Positions 1-9,276 of a stretch of 64,000 nt of DNA are shown here, one piece after another. The notes beneath the pieces are model-generated. The model had not been told where the DNA came from and ran no database searches. It saw only the letters and a list, made by a program, of their open reading frames with translations. Every line of letters starts with the position of its first letter. The stretch's first letter is position 1. Location: positions 1 to 64,000 of the forward strand of contig NZ_QHJF01000031.1 in the NCBI RefSeq assembly GCF_003259225.1, written 5' to 3'. A program made the position numbers and the translations under genes. The DNA comes from Marinomonas arctica. Lineage in GTDB: Bacteria; Pseudomonadota; Gammaproteobacteria; Pseudomonadales; Marinomonadaceae.

Positions 1-25
1 CCTGTCTATTTATAATAACAAATGA

Positions 26-211
26 GGCGACAACTATCCTGACACAGGGGGGTACTTTGAAAGGCTGAGTAATACGGTTAAACCAGACTGTTTGTGGCAA
101 GCTAGTTTTCATTTTGATAGTGAAAGAGATGAAATATGGGAGAATCTTGAAGGGATAGTAGATGATGTTTCACGAATGAAGTTATTTAAAATTTCCGACT
201 TTATACTTTAA
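26..211 (+). pseudogene. C-terminal remnant of an unrecognised protein, broken or frameshifted
   Basis: An open frame of 61 codons runs to a TAA at 209-211 with no plausible start. Its composition (a Gly-Asp-Asn-Tyr-Pro start, Trp-rich middle, charged end) looks like a real protein C-terminus. In the same frame a TGA at 23-25 blocks it upstream, while the neighbouring frame is open from the window edge to a TGA at 66-68. Losing or gaining one base in the G-rich stretch around 24-28 would join the two. It is therefore either a frameshifted gene end or the 3' part of a gene entering from the left. Function not recognised. Confidence 0.35.
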
Positions 212-235
212 AATGAGAAATCATATACGGTTTAG

Positions 236-2620
236 CTACTCTATATCTTTAAATAGCTTGGGCGTCAGTTTAATACTGGCGACCATTTGGCCGAAATCGT
301 CTGGATCTCGCTGGATGGTGAACCCCAAATGGCGACAGAATTCTATCATGCGTTTGTTTTCGGCAAGGACGATGCCCTTCATCACTCGAATTCCCTTATC
401 CGCGGCGACTTGCATGAGTCGTCGCATGAGATACGACGCCAAGCCTAAGCCTTGGAATGCGTCCCCTAATACCACCGCAAACTCGCAACTTTGATCATCA
501 AAGTTATCTATATATCGTGCGGTGCCAATGAGTAAATCCTGTCCGTCCCGCTGAATCACCGCGAGTAAAGCCATTTCTCGATCATAGTCGATGTGGGAAA
601 GGCTGGCGAGCATGCGAGGGGTCAATTCCTCGATGTTGGAGATAAAACGAAAATAGCGTGTTTCATGGGACATGCTGCGGACAAAATCGGCCAAAATCCC
701 CGAATCTCTGGGTAGAACTGGCCTAACAGTCGCGATCTCATCGTTTTTTAATACTCGCTCCGATACCCATTGTCTTGGGTAAGGGTGAATCGCAAGATGT
801 TCATATCGGCGCCAATTTTTACTAAGACGAAGGTTGGCCGTCACGTCAGCGTAAACACTGCCACTGTCGTGAAGTCGCACATCGGCGAGCTCTAAGCTTT
901 CGATTTCGGGTAATTCACACACCATGGTGGATAAGTTGCGCAGTAGACTTTCTAGCTCAAAGGATTCTTCGCCGGGAAAGGCGCGCTGTATCAAGTCTTT
1001 TGCCAAAATGGTATTAAGCGGCGGCAAGGCGACAGCTTCGGCTTGTTTGTGTTGTTGAGCGCCTTCTAACGACAAACCAATGGCGGGGCCAAATACGTTA
1101 TCTTGAAAAACGCGTAAATGAATAGGGGCAGATAACTGATTCGACGCTTGACGACGAGTAATTAGTCGAATATGAAACAGCTCAAAAATGTCTCTTAATG
1201 CGTCCGCATGAGGTGTTTTTTCCCCTTTTTTAAACAACTGATTGAGGGTTTTTGTTGCCTCGGAGACGTCGATTTTAAAGCGAAACGCATGGCTATCGGG
1301 GGACTGTTTTGCGAGCAATTGGTTGCGCTGGAACTGTACTAAGAACTGAAAGCCTTCAATGGCGGTTTCGGGGGTTCTAAACGTTGGAATGCCCGCTTCA
1401 TTAATGCGTGTGCGCATGTTGGTCATACCGCCACCGCCAAGCAAACAGACCATGACGAGTTTTTTCTGTGTTCGATGCAATTTAATGATGAGGTCGTAGA
1501 GGGAATCAATGTCGATCAGTGCGGTTGGGCTGAGTGTCAGTAATACCGCACCGCACTCATCACTTTGTAAGGCATTCGCAGCAAGATCGATAAACAGATC
1601 CGTTGCACAACTTGCCCAAACCGTAGTCACCGGGCCAATGTCACCACGACCCGCCATAGTGGCTTCTAATGTGTCGTGTAGTTCGTCTGCTGGCGTCAGT
1701 AGATCAATGCCCAATTCCATCGCTCTTTGGGCGGCCAGTTCACCAGGGCCTGCACCGTTACCGATAATCAACAATGAGCCTTCTTTGACGCGACGAGCGT
1801 TGGTCATCACCGAAGCGGCCGCAATCAAATCATTCAAACGTCGACCCCGTACTGCCCCCGTTCGACTGAGCGCGGCGTCGAGAACTCGCTCATCGGCACC
1901 GACGGAATGTTCAGTGACAACGGCAACGGGTTTGCTTCGCCCAGTGGCGCGTAAGCTACTGAGAAAGCGTGTTGGGCGACCAATTTTTTGCAGATACATC
2001 AAGATCGCCTGACTGTCGAAATCATTGGATAAATAATCCAACACTTGCGATGGCATCACATCAATGGGCGTGCCCATGGACACCACTTGGGAAAAGCCAA
2101 TACCTTGCCACGTGGCCCAATCCACTAAGGCACTGGCAACCGTACCTGATTGTGACATCAGAGCTAATTTGCCGGTGAGGGGTTGTGTTAAGCCAAGCCA
2201 GGCGAACACGCCTTGTTTGGGGCGACAAATGCCAAAGCTATTTGGGCCAAGCAAGCGTACATTGTGTTGACGCAACGCGGGTATCAGCTTGTCTGCATTT
2301 TCTTCTGTCCAAGACAGCATTAAAAGCGAGTGAATGCCTGCTGCACCGCAATCCGCAATGATGTTTTCCATCGCTGTGTTCGGATAAGTGCCTGCTAATA
2401 CGGCGAGATCTGGACAGGTATTTAATGCGCTAAGCGCCGTAAAATGATCAAAGCTGAAGGGGAAGTCTGGCTTGACACCGACTAGGCTAACAGGACAAGT
2501 TTTGTGTGTGTTCTCAAGAGATTGTAATAGCGCCAGCATGAGCGGATCGTGTCCATTCTCGCCCGTGAGCACGACCATGGATCTTGGGGCGAGTAGGGAT
2601 TGCAAAGCATGTTGGCTCAC
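236..2620 (-). CDS. PatZ/YfiQ-like protein lysine acetyltransferase (ACD-GNAT fusion)
   Basis: 794 aa. The N-terminal half is an NDP-forming acyl-CoA synthetase-like lobe: a CoA-binding fold in roughly the first 100 residues, then the succinyl-CoA ligase-like part with an SQSG motif near 155. The C-terminal 160 residues are a GNAT domain (about 632-785) with the acetyl-CoA loop QGLGLAS at about 723. Enzymes of this kind acetylate lysines of acyl-CoA synthetases and other metabolic enzymes. E. coli PatZ is about 886 aa; this one is about 90 residues shorter, and the missing part falls in the core of the ATP-grasp region, while the following segment (VALPPLN, CPEI, HPYP) is kept. It is transcribed divergently from a deacetylase-family gene. 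Start at the ATG at 2620. Confidence 0.85.
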   Translation of the reverse strand: MSQHALQSLLAPRSMVVLTGENGHDPLMLALLQSLENTHKTCPVSLVGVKPDFPFSFDHFTALSALNTCPDLAVLAGTYPNTAMENIIADCGAAGIHSLLMLSWTEENADKLIPALRQHNVRLLGPNSFGICRPKQGVFAWLGLTQPLTGKLALMSQSGTVASALVDWATWQGIGFSQVVSMGTPIDVMPSQVLDYLSNDFDSQAILMYLQKIGRPTRFLSSLRATGRSKPVAVVTEHSVGADERVLDAALSRTGAVRGRRLNDLIAAASVMTNARRVKEGSLLIIGNGAGPGELAAQRAMELGIDLLTPADELHDTLEATMAGRGDIGPVTTVWASCATDLFIDLAANALQSDECGAVLLTLSPTALIDIDSLYDLIIKLHRTQKKLVMVCLLGGGGMTNMRTRINEAGIPTFRTPETAIEGFQFLVQFQRNQLLAKQSPDSHAFRFKIDVSEATKTLNQLFKKGEKTPHADALRDIFELFHIRLITRRQASNQLSAPIHLRVFQDNVFGPAIGLSLEGAQQHKQAEAVALPPLNTILAKDLIQRAFPGEESFELESLLRNLSTMVCELPEIESLELADVRLHDSGSVYADVTANLRLSKNWRRYEHLAIHPYPRQWVSERVLKNDEIATVRPVLPRDSGILADFVRSMSHETRYFRFISNIEELTPRMLASLSHIDYDREMALLAVIQRDGQDLLIGTARYIDNFDDQSCEFAVVLGDAFQGLGLASYLMRRLMQVAADKGIRVMKGIVLAENKRMIEFCRHLGFTIQRDPDDFGQMVASIKLTPKLFKDIE

Positions 2621-2785
2621 TTGGTCTTCTCCAGAAACTCAATAAACGTATTATGACAGTAGCACAGTCTTCATCTGTATGAATGGTAGACCATGGTAGG
2701 ATAGACTGTTTTGATGTTTTTGTGGCTTGATATAAGGCACAGTGAGAGCAAATAATCGCAAAAAATAATAATCCAGAGACTTCCA

Positions 2786-3709
2786 ATGACAACGGCTTAC
2801 ATCACACACACTTATTGCGACCGGCACGATATGGGAGAAGATCACCCAGAGTCGCCTCTGCGGCTTGGGGCGATTCAAAATCGCTTGATCATGGGGCAGT
2901 TGATGGACTTTATCCGTCGTATAGAAGCGGATCTGGCGACCCGCGATCAACTGATTGCCACGCATGATACCGCGTACGTGGATTCTATTTTTGCGCGCGC
3001 GCCAGCAGAAGGCCATGTCGAATTAGAGCCTGAAACCATCATGATGCCTCATACTTTGGATGCGGCCCTGTTTGCGGCAGGGTCTGTTGTGAAAGCGGTT
3101 GATTTGGTCATGACTGGAGAAATGGACAATGCGTTTTGTGCCATTCGTCCACCAGGGCACCACGCAGAATACGATAAAGCCATGGGTTTTTGTTTGTTTA
3201 ACAATATTGCTGTTGGTGCTCGCCATGCCATTAATCGCTATGGTTTGGCGCGTGTGGCGATTATTGATTTTGATGTGCATCACGGCAATGGTACAGAGGA
3301 CATTTTTAAAGCCGATCCGACAGTACTTTATGCGTCTAGCTATCAACACCCGTTTTATCCCTACAGCGATCCGGGCGCTTCTTACGATAATATTCTCCAT
3401 ATGCCTTTGGCGGCTGGATCTGGTAGTGAGGCTTTTCAAGCCATTATCAGTGAGCAATTACTGCCCGCACTTGAAGCATTTAAACCTCAGCTCATTATGA
3501 TTTCAGCGGGGTTTGACGCTCATAAAGAAGACCCGATGGGACAACTAAGATTAAGCGAGTCAGACTTTACTTGGATTACCGATCGTTTGATGGAAGTAGC
3601 AGATCGTCACTGTGGTGGGAAAGTGGTGTCGGTATTAGAGGGCGGTTACAACATAGACGCCCTAGGCCGCGCTGCGTTTTGTCATATAAAAAGCTTAATG
3701 AGACTTTAG
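2786..3709 (+). CDS. Histone deacetylase family (class II HDAC/acetylpolyamine amidohydrolase-like) zinc hydrolase
   Basis: 307 aa, full length for the family. It hydrolyses N-acetyl groups from lysine or small amines with a zinc-bound water. The family signature is complete: PGHHAE with the catalytic His pair at 125-126, the zinc ligands in DFDVHHGNGT (D163, H165), the third ligand in SAGFDAH (about D244), and EGGYN near the C-terminus carrying the transition-state Tyr. It lies divergent from the PatZ-like acetyltransferase with 165 bp between them, which suggests the two act on the same acetylated proteins. The stop overlaps the convergent hxpB-like gene by 4 bp. The substrate cannot be read from sequence; acetylpolyamine or acetoin-type substrates remain possible. 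Confidence 0.9.
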   Translation: MTTAYITHTYCDRHDMGEDHPESPLRLGAIQNRLIMGQLMDFIRRIEADLATRDQLIATHDTAYVDSIFARAPAEGHVELEPETIMMPHTLDAALFAAGSVVKAVDLVMTGEMDNAFCAIRPPGHHAEYDKAMGFCLFNNIAVGARHAINRYGLARVAIIDFDVHHGNGTEDIFKADPTVLYASSYQHPFYPYSDPGASYDNILHMPLAAGSGSEAFQAIISEQLLPALEAFKPQLIMISAGFDAHKEDPMGQLRLSESDFTWITDRLMEVADRHCGGKVVSVLEGGYNIDALGRAAFCHIKSLMRL

Positions 3710-4371
3710 GGCTGACTCAAAAGCGCATTGCCTATGTGATGATTGAACTCGGATAAACTTCTGAGTTTGTGCGGTGCGAGATCAAACTTGTCATGATCAA
3801 ATTCGTTTGCATGCGGTACGGCAATGGCTTTAATGCCAGCGGCCAAGGCGGCTTTTATACCGCCAAGTGAGTCCTCAAACGCAATGCACTGATGAGCTTC
3901 AGTGCCAAGCTTTTTCAGTGTTAGTTGGTAAACATCAGGAGCAGGTTTGCCTCGATTTACTTCGTCAGCTGAGCTGTAAGCCATAAAATAGTCAGCAATA
4001 TTAAGACGGTGTAATACGCTAGGAATGATGTCTTTTGGAGAATTGGTGGCAAGGCCAATTTTTACCTTGGCTTGTTGTAGTGAGCTGAGTACATCATGAA
4101 CGCCCTGCATGGCTTTTCCTTGCGTTTCGATCAAGTATTTGACTCGCTCGACGACACGATTTTCGACGTCCTCAAGAGACGCACCAAGCCAAGGCTGTTT
4201 CGCGTACCAAAATTCGGTTACTTCCCTCGTTGTCATGGCCGCTGTCATCTCGGTCAAATCCGTCGTCACTTCAACCCCAACCGACGAAAATACATCGTAT
4301 TCCGCTTGCTTCCAAAAAGGCTCGGAATCAATCAGTAATCCATCCATGTCAAAAATCACGGCTTGTATCAT
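3706..4371 (-). CDS. hxpB: HAD-superfamily sugar phosphatase (HxpB/YniC-like)
   Basis: 221 aa, typical for subfamily IA phosphatases with a helical cap. HAD motifs are all visible: I, FDMDGLLIDSE (nucleophile Asp8 and acid/base Asp10); II, ATNS; III, the Lys in RGKPAPD; IV, FEDSLGG. The layout resembles E. coli YniC (HxpB), which dephosphorylates hexitol and 2-deoxyglucose phosphates, and beta-phosphoglucomutase relatives. It sits just downstream of cysA on the same strand with a 28-bp gap, so it may be cotranscribed with the sulfate operon, but no functional link is evident. The precise substrate is not determinable. Confidence 0.8.
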   Translation of the reverse strand: MIQAVIFDMDGLLIDSEPFWKQAEYDVFSSVGVEVTTDLTEMTAAMTTREVTEFWYAKQPWLGASLEDVENRVVERVKYLIETQGKAMQGVHDVLSSLQQAKVKIGLATNSPKDIIPSVLHRLNIADYFMAYSSADEVNRGKPAPDVYQLTLKKLGTEAHQCIAFEDSLGGIKAALAAGIKAIAVPHANEFDHDKFDLAPHKLRSLSEFNHHIGNALLSQP

Positions 4372-4399
4372 CGTCTGCTGCTCTTGTGGTTACGGCGAA

Positions 4400-5521
4400 T
4401 TAAACTTTGCTTGCTTCCCAATTCAATAGCACTGGTTGTTGCGCGTCATGGGCGAAAAAGTAAGCGGCTTTTGGGGAGACGTATAAAGTTTGGCCTTTTT
4501 CGAAGCAGTTTTTGTCAAATGCTTTGTGAGGTAGGTCGATTTCCCAAACGTCGTTGCTTTGCCAATCAATCGGAGTGAGTTCGAGGCGAACTTCGGCACC
4601 AATTGGGTTGATGGCAATCAAGCGTAATGGCAAGTTGGCTTGCGCTGTGGGTTCTTTTGAGACAAAGAACTCATGGGAGCGAATATATAGCTGACCGTCT
4701 TTCTGTTCTGTGCTTTCTTGTTCAATAACAGAGTGTGGCAAGACAATACTGGCTTGTTGGTTATGCCATTTGCCGTTTGCCACTTTGCCTTCAAAGACAT
4801 TGGCGTTACCAAGGAAGTCGAAGACAAATCGGCTGTTTGGTGAGGCGTAAAGGGCACCCGGTTGGTCGATTTGTTCAATGTGTCCGTTGCTCATCACTAC
4901 AACGCGGTCTGATAATTCTAACGCTTCCTCTTGGTCATGGGTAACGAATACGCTAGTAAAACCAAGCTCATCGTGTAAACCACGCAACCAACGACGCAGC
5001 TCTTTACGGACTTTGGCATCCAAGGCACCAAAAGGTTCGTCTAGCAGCAAGACTTCTGGTTGCGTCGCTAAAGCACGTGCCAAGGCAATACGTTGTTTTT
5101 GACCACCAGAAAGCTGTGACGGAAAACGGCTTGCAAGGTGCTCAAGCTGAACCATTTCCAACAAATGTTGGACGCGTTTTTGGATTTCAGTTGCGCTTGG
5201 TCGCTCTTTACGGGGTAAGACTTCTAAGCCGAATGCCACGTTGTCAGCCACTGTCATGTGGCGGAACAAGGCGTAGTTTTGAAACACAAATCCCACACGG
5301 CGGTCACGCACGTGCAAGTTCGTGACATCTCGATCACCGAATTGAATGCGACCCGTATCTGCGCCTTCAAGCCCTGCGATAATGCGTAATAGGGTGGTTT
5401 TTCCTGAACCAGACGGACCAAGCAAACCAATCATTTCCCCTTCGTTGATATCCAATGACAAAGGAGACAAGGCTTGAAAGTGGCCAAATTTTTTGGAGAT
5501 GTTTTCAATAAGGATGCTCAT
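4400..5521 (-). CDS. cysA: Sulfate/thiosulfate ABC transporter ATP-binding protein CysA
   Basis: 373 aa cytoplasmic ATPase driving sulfate/thiosulfate import. It shows Walker [10 protein letters not shown] near residue 36, Q-loop FQNYALF, ABC signature LSGGQKQR, Walker [13 protein letters not shown], and switch His in THDQEEA. A TOBE-like C-terminal region follows from about residue 235, giving the usual CysA length. Its ATG overlaps the cysW stop by 4 bp, so the two are translationally coupled. It is the last transport gene of sbp-cysT-cysW-cysA. Operon context supports sulfate rather than molybdate or another anion. Confidence 0.95.
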   Translation of the reverse strand: MSILIENISKKFGHFQALSPLSLDINEGEMIGLLGPSGSGKTTLLRIIAGLEGADTGRIQFGDRDVTNLHVRDRRVGFVFQNYALFRHMTVADNVAFGLEVLPRKERPSATEIQKRVQHLLEMVQLEHLASRFPSQLSGGQKQRIALARALATQPEVLLLDEPFGALDAKVRKELRRWLRGLHDELGFTSVFVTHDQEEALELSDRVVVMSNGHIEQIDQPGALYASPNSRFVFDFLGNANVFEGKVANGKWHNQQASIVLPHSVIEQESTEQKDGQLYIRSHEFFVSKEPTAQANLPLRLIAINPIGAEVRLELTPIDWQSNDVWEIDLPHKAFDKNCFEKGQTLYVSPKAAYFFAHDAQQPVLLNWEASKV

Positions 5522-6399
5522 GCTGTTGTCTTTTTCTCTTTGTCGGATTCAAGTTTCATACTGCGTTCCAGACGCCATTCGATGAAGGCTTTAAGCAGCA
5601 AGGTGAGTAAAGCAAGTAAGGCCAGTAGGGACGCGCTGGCAAAGGCCGCGGCGGCTTGATAGTCCTCGTACTGTGCTTGCACTAATAAAGGTAAGGTATT
5701 GGTTTCGCCACGAATATTACCTGATACGACGGAGACCGCGCCAAATTCACCCACGGCACGAGCATTGGTCAGGATAACGCCATAAATCAGCGCCCATTTA
5801 ATATTAGGTAACGTGACTCGGCGGAATAATTGCCAGCCTGAAGCTCCAAGAATCACAGCGGCTTCTTCGTCTTCTCGACCTTGTTGTTGCATTAAAGGGA
5901 TCAATTCACGGGCCACAAAAGGGCAGGTGACAAAAATAGTCACCATGACAATACCTGGCCACGCAAACATCAGCTGAATATCATGGTCGTAAAGCCAAGA
6001 ACCAATCCAGCCGTTGTTGCCATACAACAAAAGATAAAGTAGACCCGCGACCACAGGAGACACCGCAAAGGGAATATCCATTAAGGTCATGAGCAGTTTA
6101 CGACCGGGGAATTCAAAACGGGTCACAGCCCATGCCAGCATGACACCAAAGACTAAGTTAATGGGTACGGTAAGAGCGGCAACCAGCAGTGTTAAACCGA
6201 TGGCGTGTAAGGTATCGGCTTCAAGCAAACTGCTAAAATAATGCGCAGCGCCTTCCATAAAGGCTTGTTGAAAAATACTGATTAACGGCACCACCAGTAG
6301 TATGGCAGTTAGCAACAGCGTTAAACCAATCAACAACCATTTTACCCAAGGGTTATCGCCGACTCTCAGTTGGCTAGAGGTGTTTTTCGTAGATGACAT
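5518..6399 (-). CDS. cysW: Sulfate ABC transporter permease CysW
   Basis: 293 aa inner-membrane permease with six predicted membrane segments, the first at about residues 18-40 after a polar cytoplasmic start. The EAA loop that contacts CysA is seen as [21 protein letters not shown]. The conserved [19 protein letters not shown] stretch is typical of CysW. It forms the heterodimeric channel with CysT. It lies 9 bp after cysT and overlaps cysA by 4 bp, so one transcript is expected. Confidence 0.95.
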   Translation of the reverse strand: MSSTKNTSSQLRVGDNPWVKWLLIGLTLLLTAILLVVPLISIFQQAFMEGAAHYFSSLLEADTLHAIGLTLLVAALTVPINLVFGVMLAWAVTRFEFPGRKLLMTLMDIPFAVSPVVAGLLYLLLYGNNGWIGSWLYDHDIQLMFAWPGIVMVTIFVTCPFVARELIPLMQQQGREDEEAAVILGASGWQLFRRVTLPNIKWALIYGVILTNARAVGEFGAVSVVSGNIRGETNTLPLLVQAQYEDYQAAAAFASASLLALLALLTLLLKAFIEWRLERSMKLESDKEKKTTA

Positions 6400-6408
6400 A
6401 ATCTCTTC

Positions 6409-7269
6409 CTAACTGCGTCCATGAAGGCGACGTAAATAACGTGCCTGCCAAATATTAATGGCGAACAAGAGAATCAGCGACGCCATCAGTACAACAGACG
6501 CAATGGCGCTGGCTGCTGGGAAGTCGAACTCTTGTAAACTGACGAAAATCATTAAAGACGTAATTTCACTGACATACGGCATGTTACCAGCAATAAAAAT
6601 GACCGCACCGAATTCGCCTAAGCTGCGCGTAAAAGACAGGGCGATCCCCGTCATTAAAGCCGGCCATAAAGCAGGGAAAATCACGCGACGAAACACCGAC
6701 CAATCGGACGCGCCTAACGTCATTCCTGCTTCTTCCTCTTCTGGGGACAATTCTTCCAAAACCGGCTGAACGGTTCGAACCACAAATGGAATACTGGTAA
6801 AGGCCATAGCAAGCACAATACCCCAAGGCGTGTAAGCCACCTTGATGCCTAGACTTTCAAGTATCTCACCGTACCAACCATTTTGCGCGTACAAGGTTGC
6901 CAAGGTGATGCCCGCCACGGCGGTTGGCAACGCAAAGGGTAAATCAACTAACGCGTCTAAAATGCGGCGTCCTGGGAAATCATAACGGACTAAAACCCAA
7001 GCCAGTAAGAGACCAAAAAAACCATTAAAAATAGACGCCAAAGCGGCGGCCCACAGGGTCACTTTATAACTGGCTACCACGCGCTCATCAGTGATCACTT
7101 GCCAATATCTGTCCCAGCCCATATCGACAGACTGCATCACAAGCCCTGCCATGGGCAATAGAAGAATCAAACTAATGAACAGCAAAGAAGTTCCCAAACT
7201 TAAACTCAGTCCGGGTAAGACGCGTTTGTGACGAGGTCGTGTGTCGGCCGCGCTTAAATGTGTTGCCAT
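6409..7269 (-). CDS. cysT: Sulfate ABC transporter permease CysT (CysU)
   Basis: 286 aa permease with about six membrane segments and the EAA-type loop EEEAGMTLGASDWSVFRRVIFP. The start used is ATG at 7269. A 106-bp gap containing a strong hairpin separates it from sbp, while cysW follows within 9 bp. It is the partner of CysW in the sulfate channel. The long gap and hairpin suggest that sbp mRNA is more abundant than the permease part of the message. Confidence 0.95.
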   Translation of the reverse strand: MATHLSAADTRPRHKRVLPGLSLSLGTSLLFISLILLLPMAGLVMQSVDMGWDRYWQVITDERVVASYKVTLWAAALASIFNGFFGLLLAWVLVRYDFPGRRILDALVDLPFALPTAVAGITLATLYAQNGWYGEILESLGIKVAYTPWGIVLAMAFTSIPFVVRTVQPVLEELSPEEEEAGMTLGASDWSVFRRVIFPALWPALMTGIALSFTRSLGEFGAVIFIAGNMPYVSEITSLMIFVSLQEFDFPAASAIASVVLMASLILLFAINIWQARYLRRLHGRS

Positions 7270-7325
7270 GTCTTATGGTCTCATTAACAGTGTTGCAATA
7301 AATGCGCTAGTAGATCTAGAGACAG

Positions 7326-7354
7326 AAAAGCCGGACACGCGAGCGTATCCGGCT
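7326..7354 (-). terminator. Intercistronic hairpin between sbp and cysT
   Basis: On the minus strand an 11-bp stem (arms 7344-7354 and 7329-7339, one G-T pair) closes a CTCG tetraloop and is followed by TTTT. This is terminator-like but lies inside the operon, so it probably causes partial termination or protects the 3' end of sbp mRNA. Confidence 0.7.
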
Positions 7355-7375
7355 AGTTTGTTATCTCTTCTGATA

Positions 7376-8389
7376 TTAGCGACGCTGAAGTTGGTCTAGT
7401 TTACCACCATTTGCAAAGATGTCTTTAGTTGCTTGTGGCCAGCCACCGGCAATACTTTCGACGGTTAACAAATCCACTTCAGGAAATGTGTCTGCGAATT
7501 CTTTTTTCACAACATCGTTGTGTATGCGGTAATTAAAACCCGCTAATAAACGCTGAGATGCTTCGCTGTACAAATAGTTTAGGTACTCACGAGAAACGTC
7601 TTCTGTACCATTCTTTTTCACGTTTTTCTCAACCACGGCGACTGGGAACTCCGCTAATATAGAGGTCTTTGGTACAACCACTTCGTAGTTATCTACGCCG
7701 TACTGGTTACGAATATTGTTTACTTCAGATTCGAAGGTAATCAACACATCACCGATACCACGCTCAACGAAAGTGGTGGTTGCGCCGCGGCCACCGGTGT
7801 CAAACACGGAAACGTTTTTCAGGAAAGTACTGAGGAAATCGTCTACTTTCGCTTCGTTGTCTTTGCCGAAGGTTTTTTGTGCGTAACCCTGAGCCGCTAG
7901 AAAAGTATAGCGGCCGTTGCCAGAGGTTTTAGGGTTTGGGAACACCAACGCCACATCTTTTGCCGCTAAATCGCCCCAGTTTTGAATGTTTTTAGGGTTA
8001 CCTTTGCGCACAAGAAACGCAATGGTGGAATAGTAAGGCGAACTTGCGTTAGGGAACTGTTCTTTCCAGTCTGCTGGAATCAACTTGCCCTTATCGTGCA
8101 ACACTTGCACGTCGGTGACTTGGTTAAATGTCACTATGTCGGCAGATAAACCATTCATGATGGCATTGGCTTGTTTTGAAGAGCCAGCATGAGACTGTTT
8201 GATTTCAATCGTTTTGCCGGTTTTCTCTAACCAATGTTGCTCAAAGGTTGGGTTGTAAGCAGCGAATAATTCACGAGCAATGTCATAAGACGTGTTCAGA
8301 ATGGTCTGATCTGCCGCTGACGCTTGTACGGCGCCACTCAGCAATAATGTACCAATAATAGATTTTAAAAAGCGTGGCTTAGATTTCAT
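7376..8389 (-). CDS. sbp: Periplasmic sulfate-binding protein
   Basis: 337 aa with a Sec signal peptide (positive start, hydrophobic core, cleavage about residue 25 at ASA/AD). The mature start [14 protein letters not shown] is characteristic of Sbp/CysP, as are [11 protein letters not shown] and PKTSGNGRY, which belong to the oxyanion pocket. It delivers sulfate (or thiosulfate) to CysTWA. First gene of the operon; a GATGAGG ribosome site precedes the ATG at 8389. Control by CysB and sulfur starvation is expected from the family; an ATATTCC half-motif lies in the 114-bp upstream region, but I cannot assign a CysB site firmly. Confidence 0.95.
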   Translation of the reverse strand: MKSKPRFLKSIIGTLLLSGAVQASAADQTILNTSYDIARELFAAYNPTFEQHWLEKTGKTIEIKQSHAGSSKQANAIMNGLSADIVTFNQVTDVQVLHDKGKLIPADWKEQFPNASSPYYSTIAFLVRKGNPKNIQNWGDLAAKDVALVFPNPKTSGNGRYTFLAAQGYAQKTFGKDNEAKVDDFLSTFLKNVSVFDTGGRGATTTFVERGIGDVLITFESEVNNIRNQYGVDNYEVVVPKTSILAEFPVAVVEKNVKKNGTEDVSREYLNYLYSEASQRLLAGFNYRIHNDVVKKEFADTFPEVDLLTVESIAGGWPQATKDIFANGGKLDQLQRR

Positions 8390-8503
8390 AGTGACCTCAT
8401 CTGGGAAGCTTAATATTTCATTAAGAGTGAGGTTACTTAAAAGATTTAGTTATTACAATGTCTTTAAATAAACTTTTTTGGAATATAGATAAAGCGTTTT
8501 TCA

Positions 8504-8815
8504 TTACACACTGCCTTCTTTCTCAATCACCAATATGCGCGCCTCACTAATAGGGTGCGCAACGTGTTCTGTGCCAATGGCCGCGTAGAAAATATCGCCT
8601 ACCGTCATCAACTGAATATGTTCTTTGCCATCGACTCGATAATGCATATGCACCTCGCCATCTAATACCACAAACACTTCTTCACCATCATTGATGTGCC
8701 ATTTATAAGGCTTATCCGTCCAATGCAAACGCGTTGTGACCCCGTTCATATTGGCAATGTCCAACGCGCCCCAAGCGCGGTCGGCAGTGAAGTCTTTGGC
8801 TTTGATGAATGTCAT
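8504..8815 (-). CDS. Small cupin-fold protein
   Basis: 103 aa from the ATG at 8815, chosen because TTTAGGTG lies just upstream and because longer in-frame extensions add a Cys/Ser-rich stretch foreign to cupins. A single beta-barrel cupin is visible: the first motif is degenerate around KWHINDGEEVFVVLDGEVHMHY, the second contains GTEHVAHP. His and Glu residues could bind a metal. Small cupins of this type are often enzymes or sensors of unknown substrate. It lies upstream of sbp on the same strand with 114 bp between, enough for a separate sbp promoter. Confidence 0.7.
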   Translation of the reverse strand: MTFIKAKDFTADRAWGALDIANMNGVTTRLHWTDKPYKWHINDGEEVFVVLDGEVHMHYRVDGKEHIQLMTVGDIFYAAIGTEHVAHPISEARILVIEKEGSV

Positions 8816-8867
8816 TGTTTTACACCTAAATGATAGAGATTCCAGAACGTTAAAATGTGATTGCAGG

Positions 8868-8978
8868 TATGACAAGACCCCCCGTAAAGAGCAAGTTGAA
8901 GCTTTTGCTCGTTTTTTTGAAGAGCACCAAGACAAGGCTAGGCTAAAGGAAGAGTTAGATCAGATTTCTAAACTCTAA
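8868..8978 (+). pseudogene. Fragment of an unrecognised protein C-terminus
   Basis: A 36-codon frame ending in TAA at 8976-8978 encodes a charged, helical peptide (starts YDKTPRKEQVEAF, ends EELDQISKL) with no start codon before it; further upstream the same frame runs antisense through the cupin gene. The coding character and the clean stop suggest the tail of a gene whose front was lost, perhaps a regulator or antitoxin next to the toxin-antitoxin locus. Family not recognised. Confidence 0.3.
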
Positions 8979-8988
8979 TCGACTAGGG

Positions 8989-9276
8989 TTATAAATCACT
9001 TTCTGTGAGCATCTGTCGGCAGTTTCGTACGGTTAATATTCGAATCTCGGTACTTATAGTATAGATGACTCGATAGTTACCAAAAATGAGTTCACGGAGG
9101 TTTGCTTTTTGTAGTTCTGGTACGATTCGTCCCATTTCAGGCTGGCGGCTGAGTAGGTCTGTTTTATCGAATAGGTCGTTTACCCATTTTTCTGCTGCGT
9201 TAGGATTATCTAGAGCGATAAAATCGGCAGCATGCCCAAGCTTTTCCATAGCGAGAGGTGACCAACTTACTTTCAT
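8989..9276 (-). CDS. RelE/ParE-family toxin
   Basis: 95 aa, the usual size. The N-terminus VSWSPLAMEKLGHAADFIALDNP is typical of the RelE/ParE helical hairpin, and the core NLRELIFGNYRVIYTI with the following ILTVRNCRQ matches the conserved strand region. Whether it is a ribosome-dependent mRNase or a gyrase poison cannot be told. Its start overlaps the antitoxin stop by 4 bp in the antitoxin-first order usual for these loci. Confidence 0.85.
   Translation of the reverse strand: MKVSWSPLAMEKLGHAADFIALDNPNAAEKWVNDLFDKTDLLSRQPEMGRIVPELQKANLRELIFGNYRVIYTISTEIRILTVRNCRQMLTESDL

Noticed and set aside
213..494. 93-codon plus-strand ORF at the left end
   Set aside because: It lies antisense to the well-supported acetyltransferase gene and has no family features.
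8736..8867. N-terminal part of the 80-codon plus-strand ORF near the cupin gene
   Set aside because: This portion runs antisense through the cupin; only the last 36 codons look coding.
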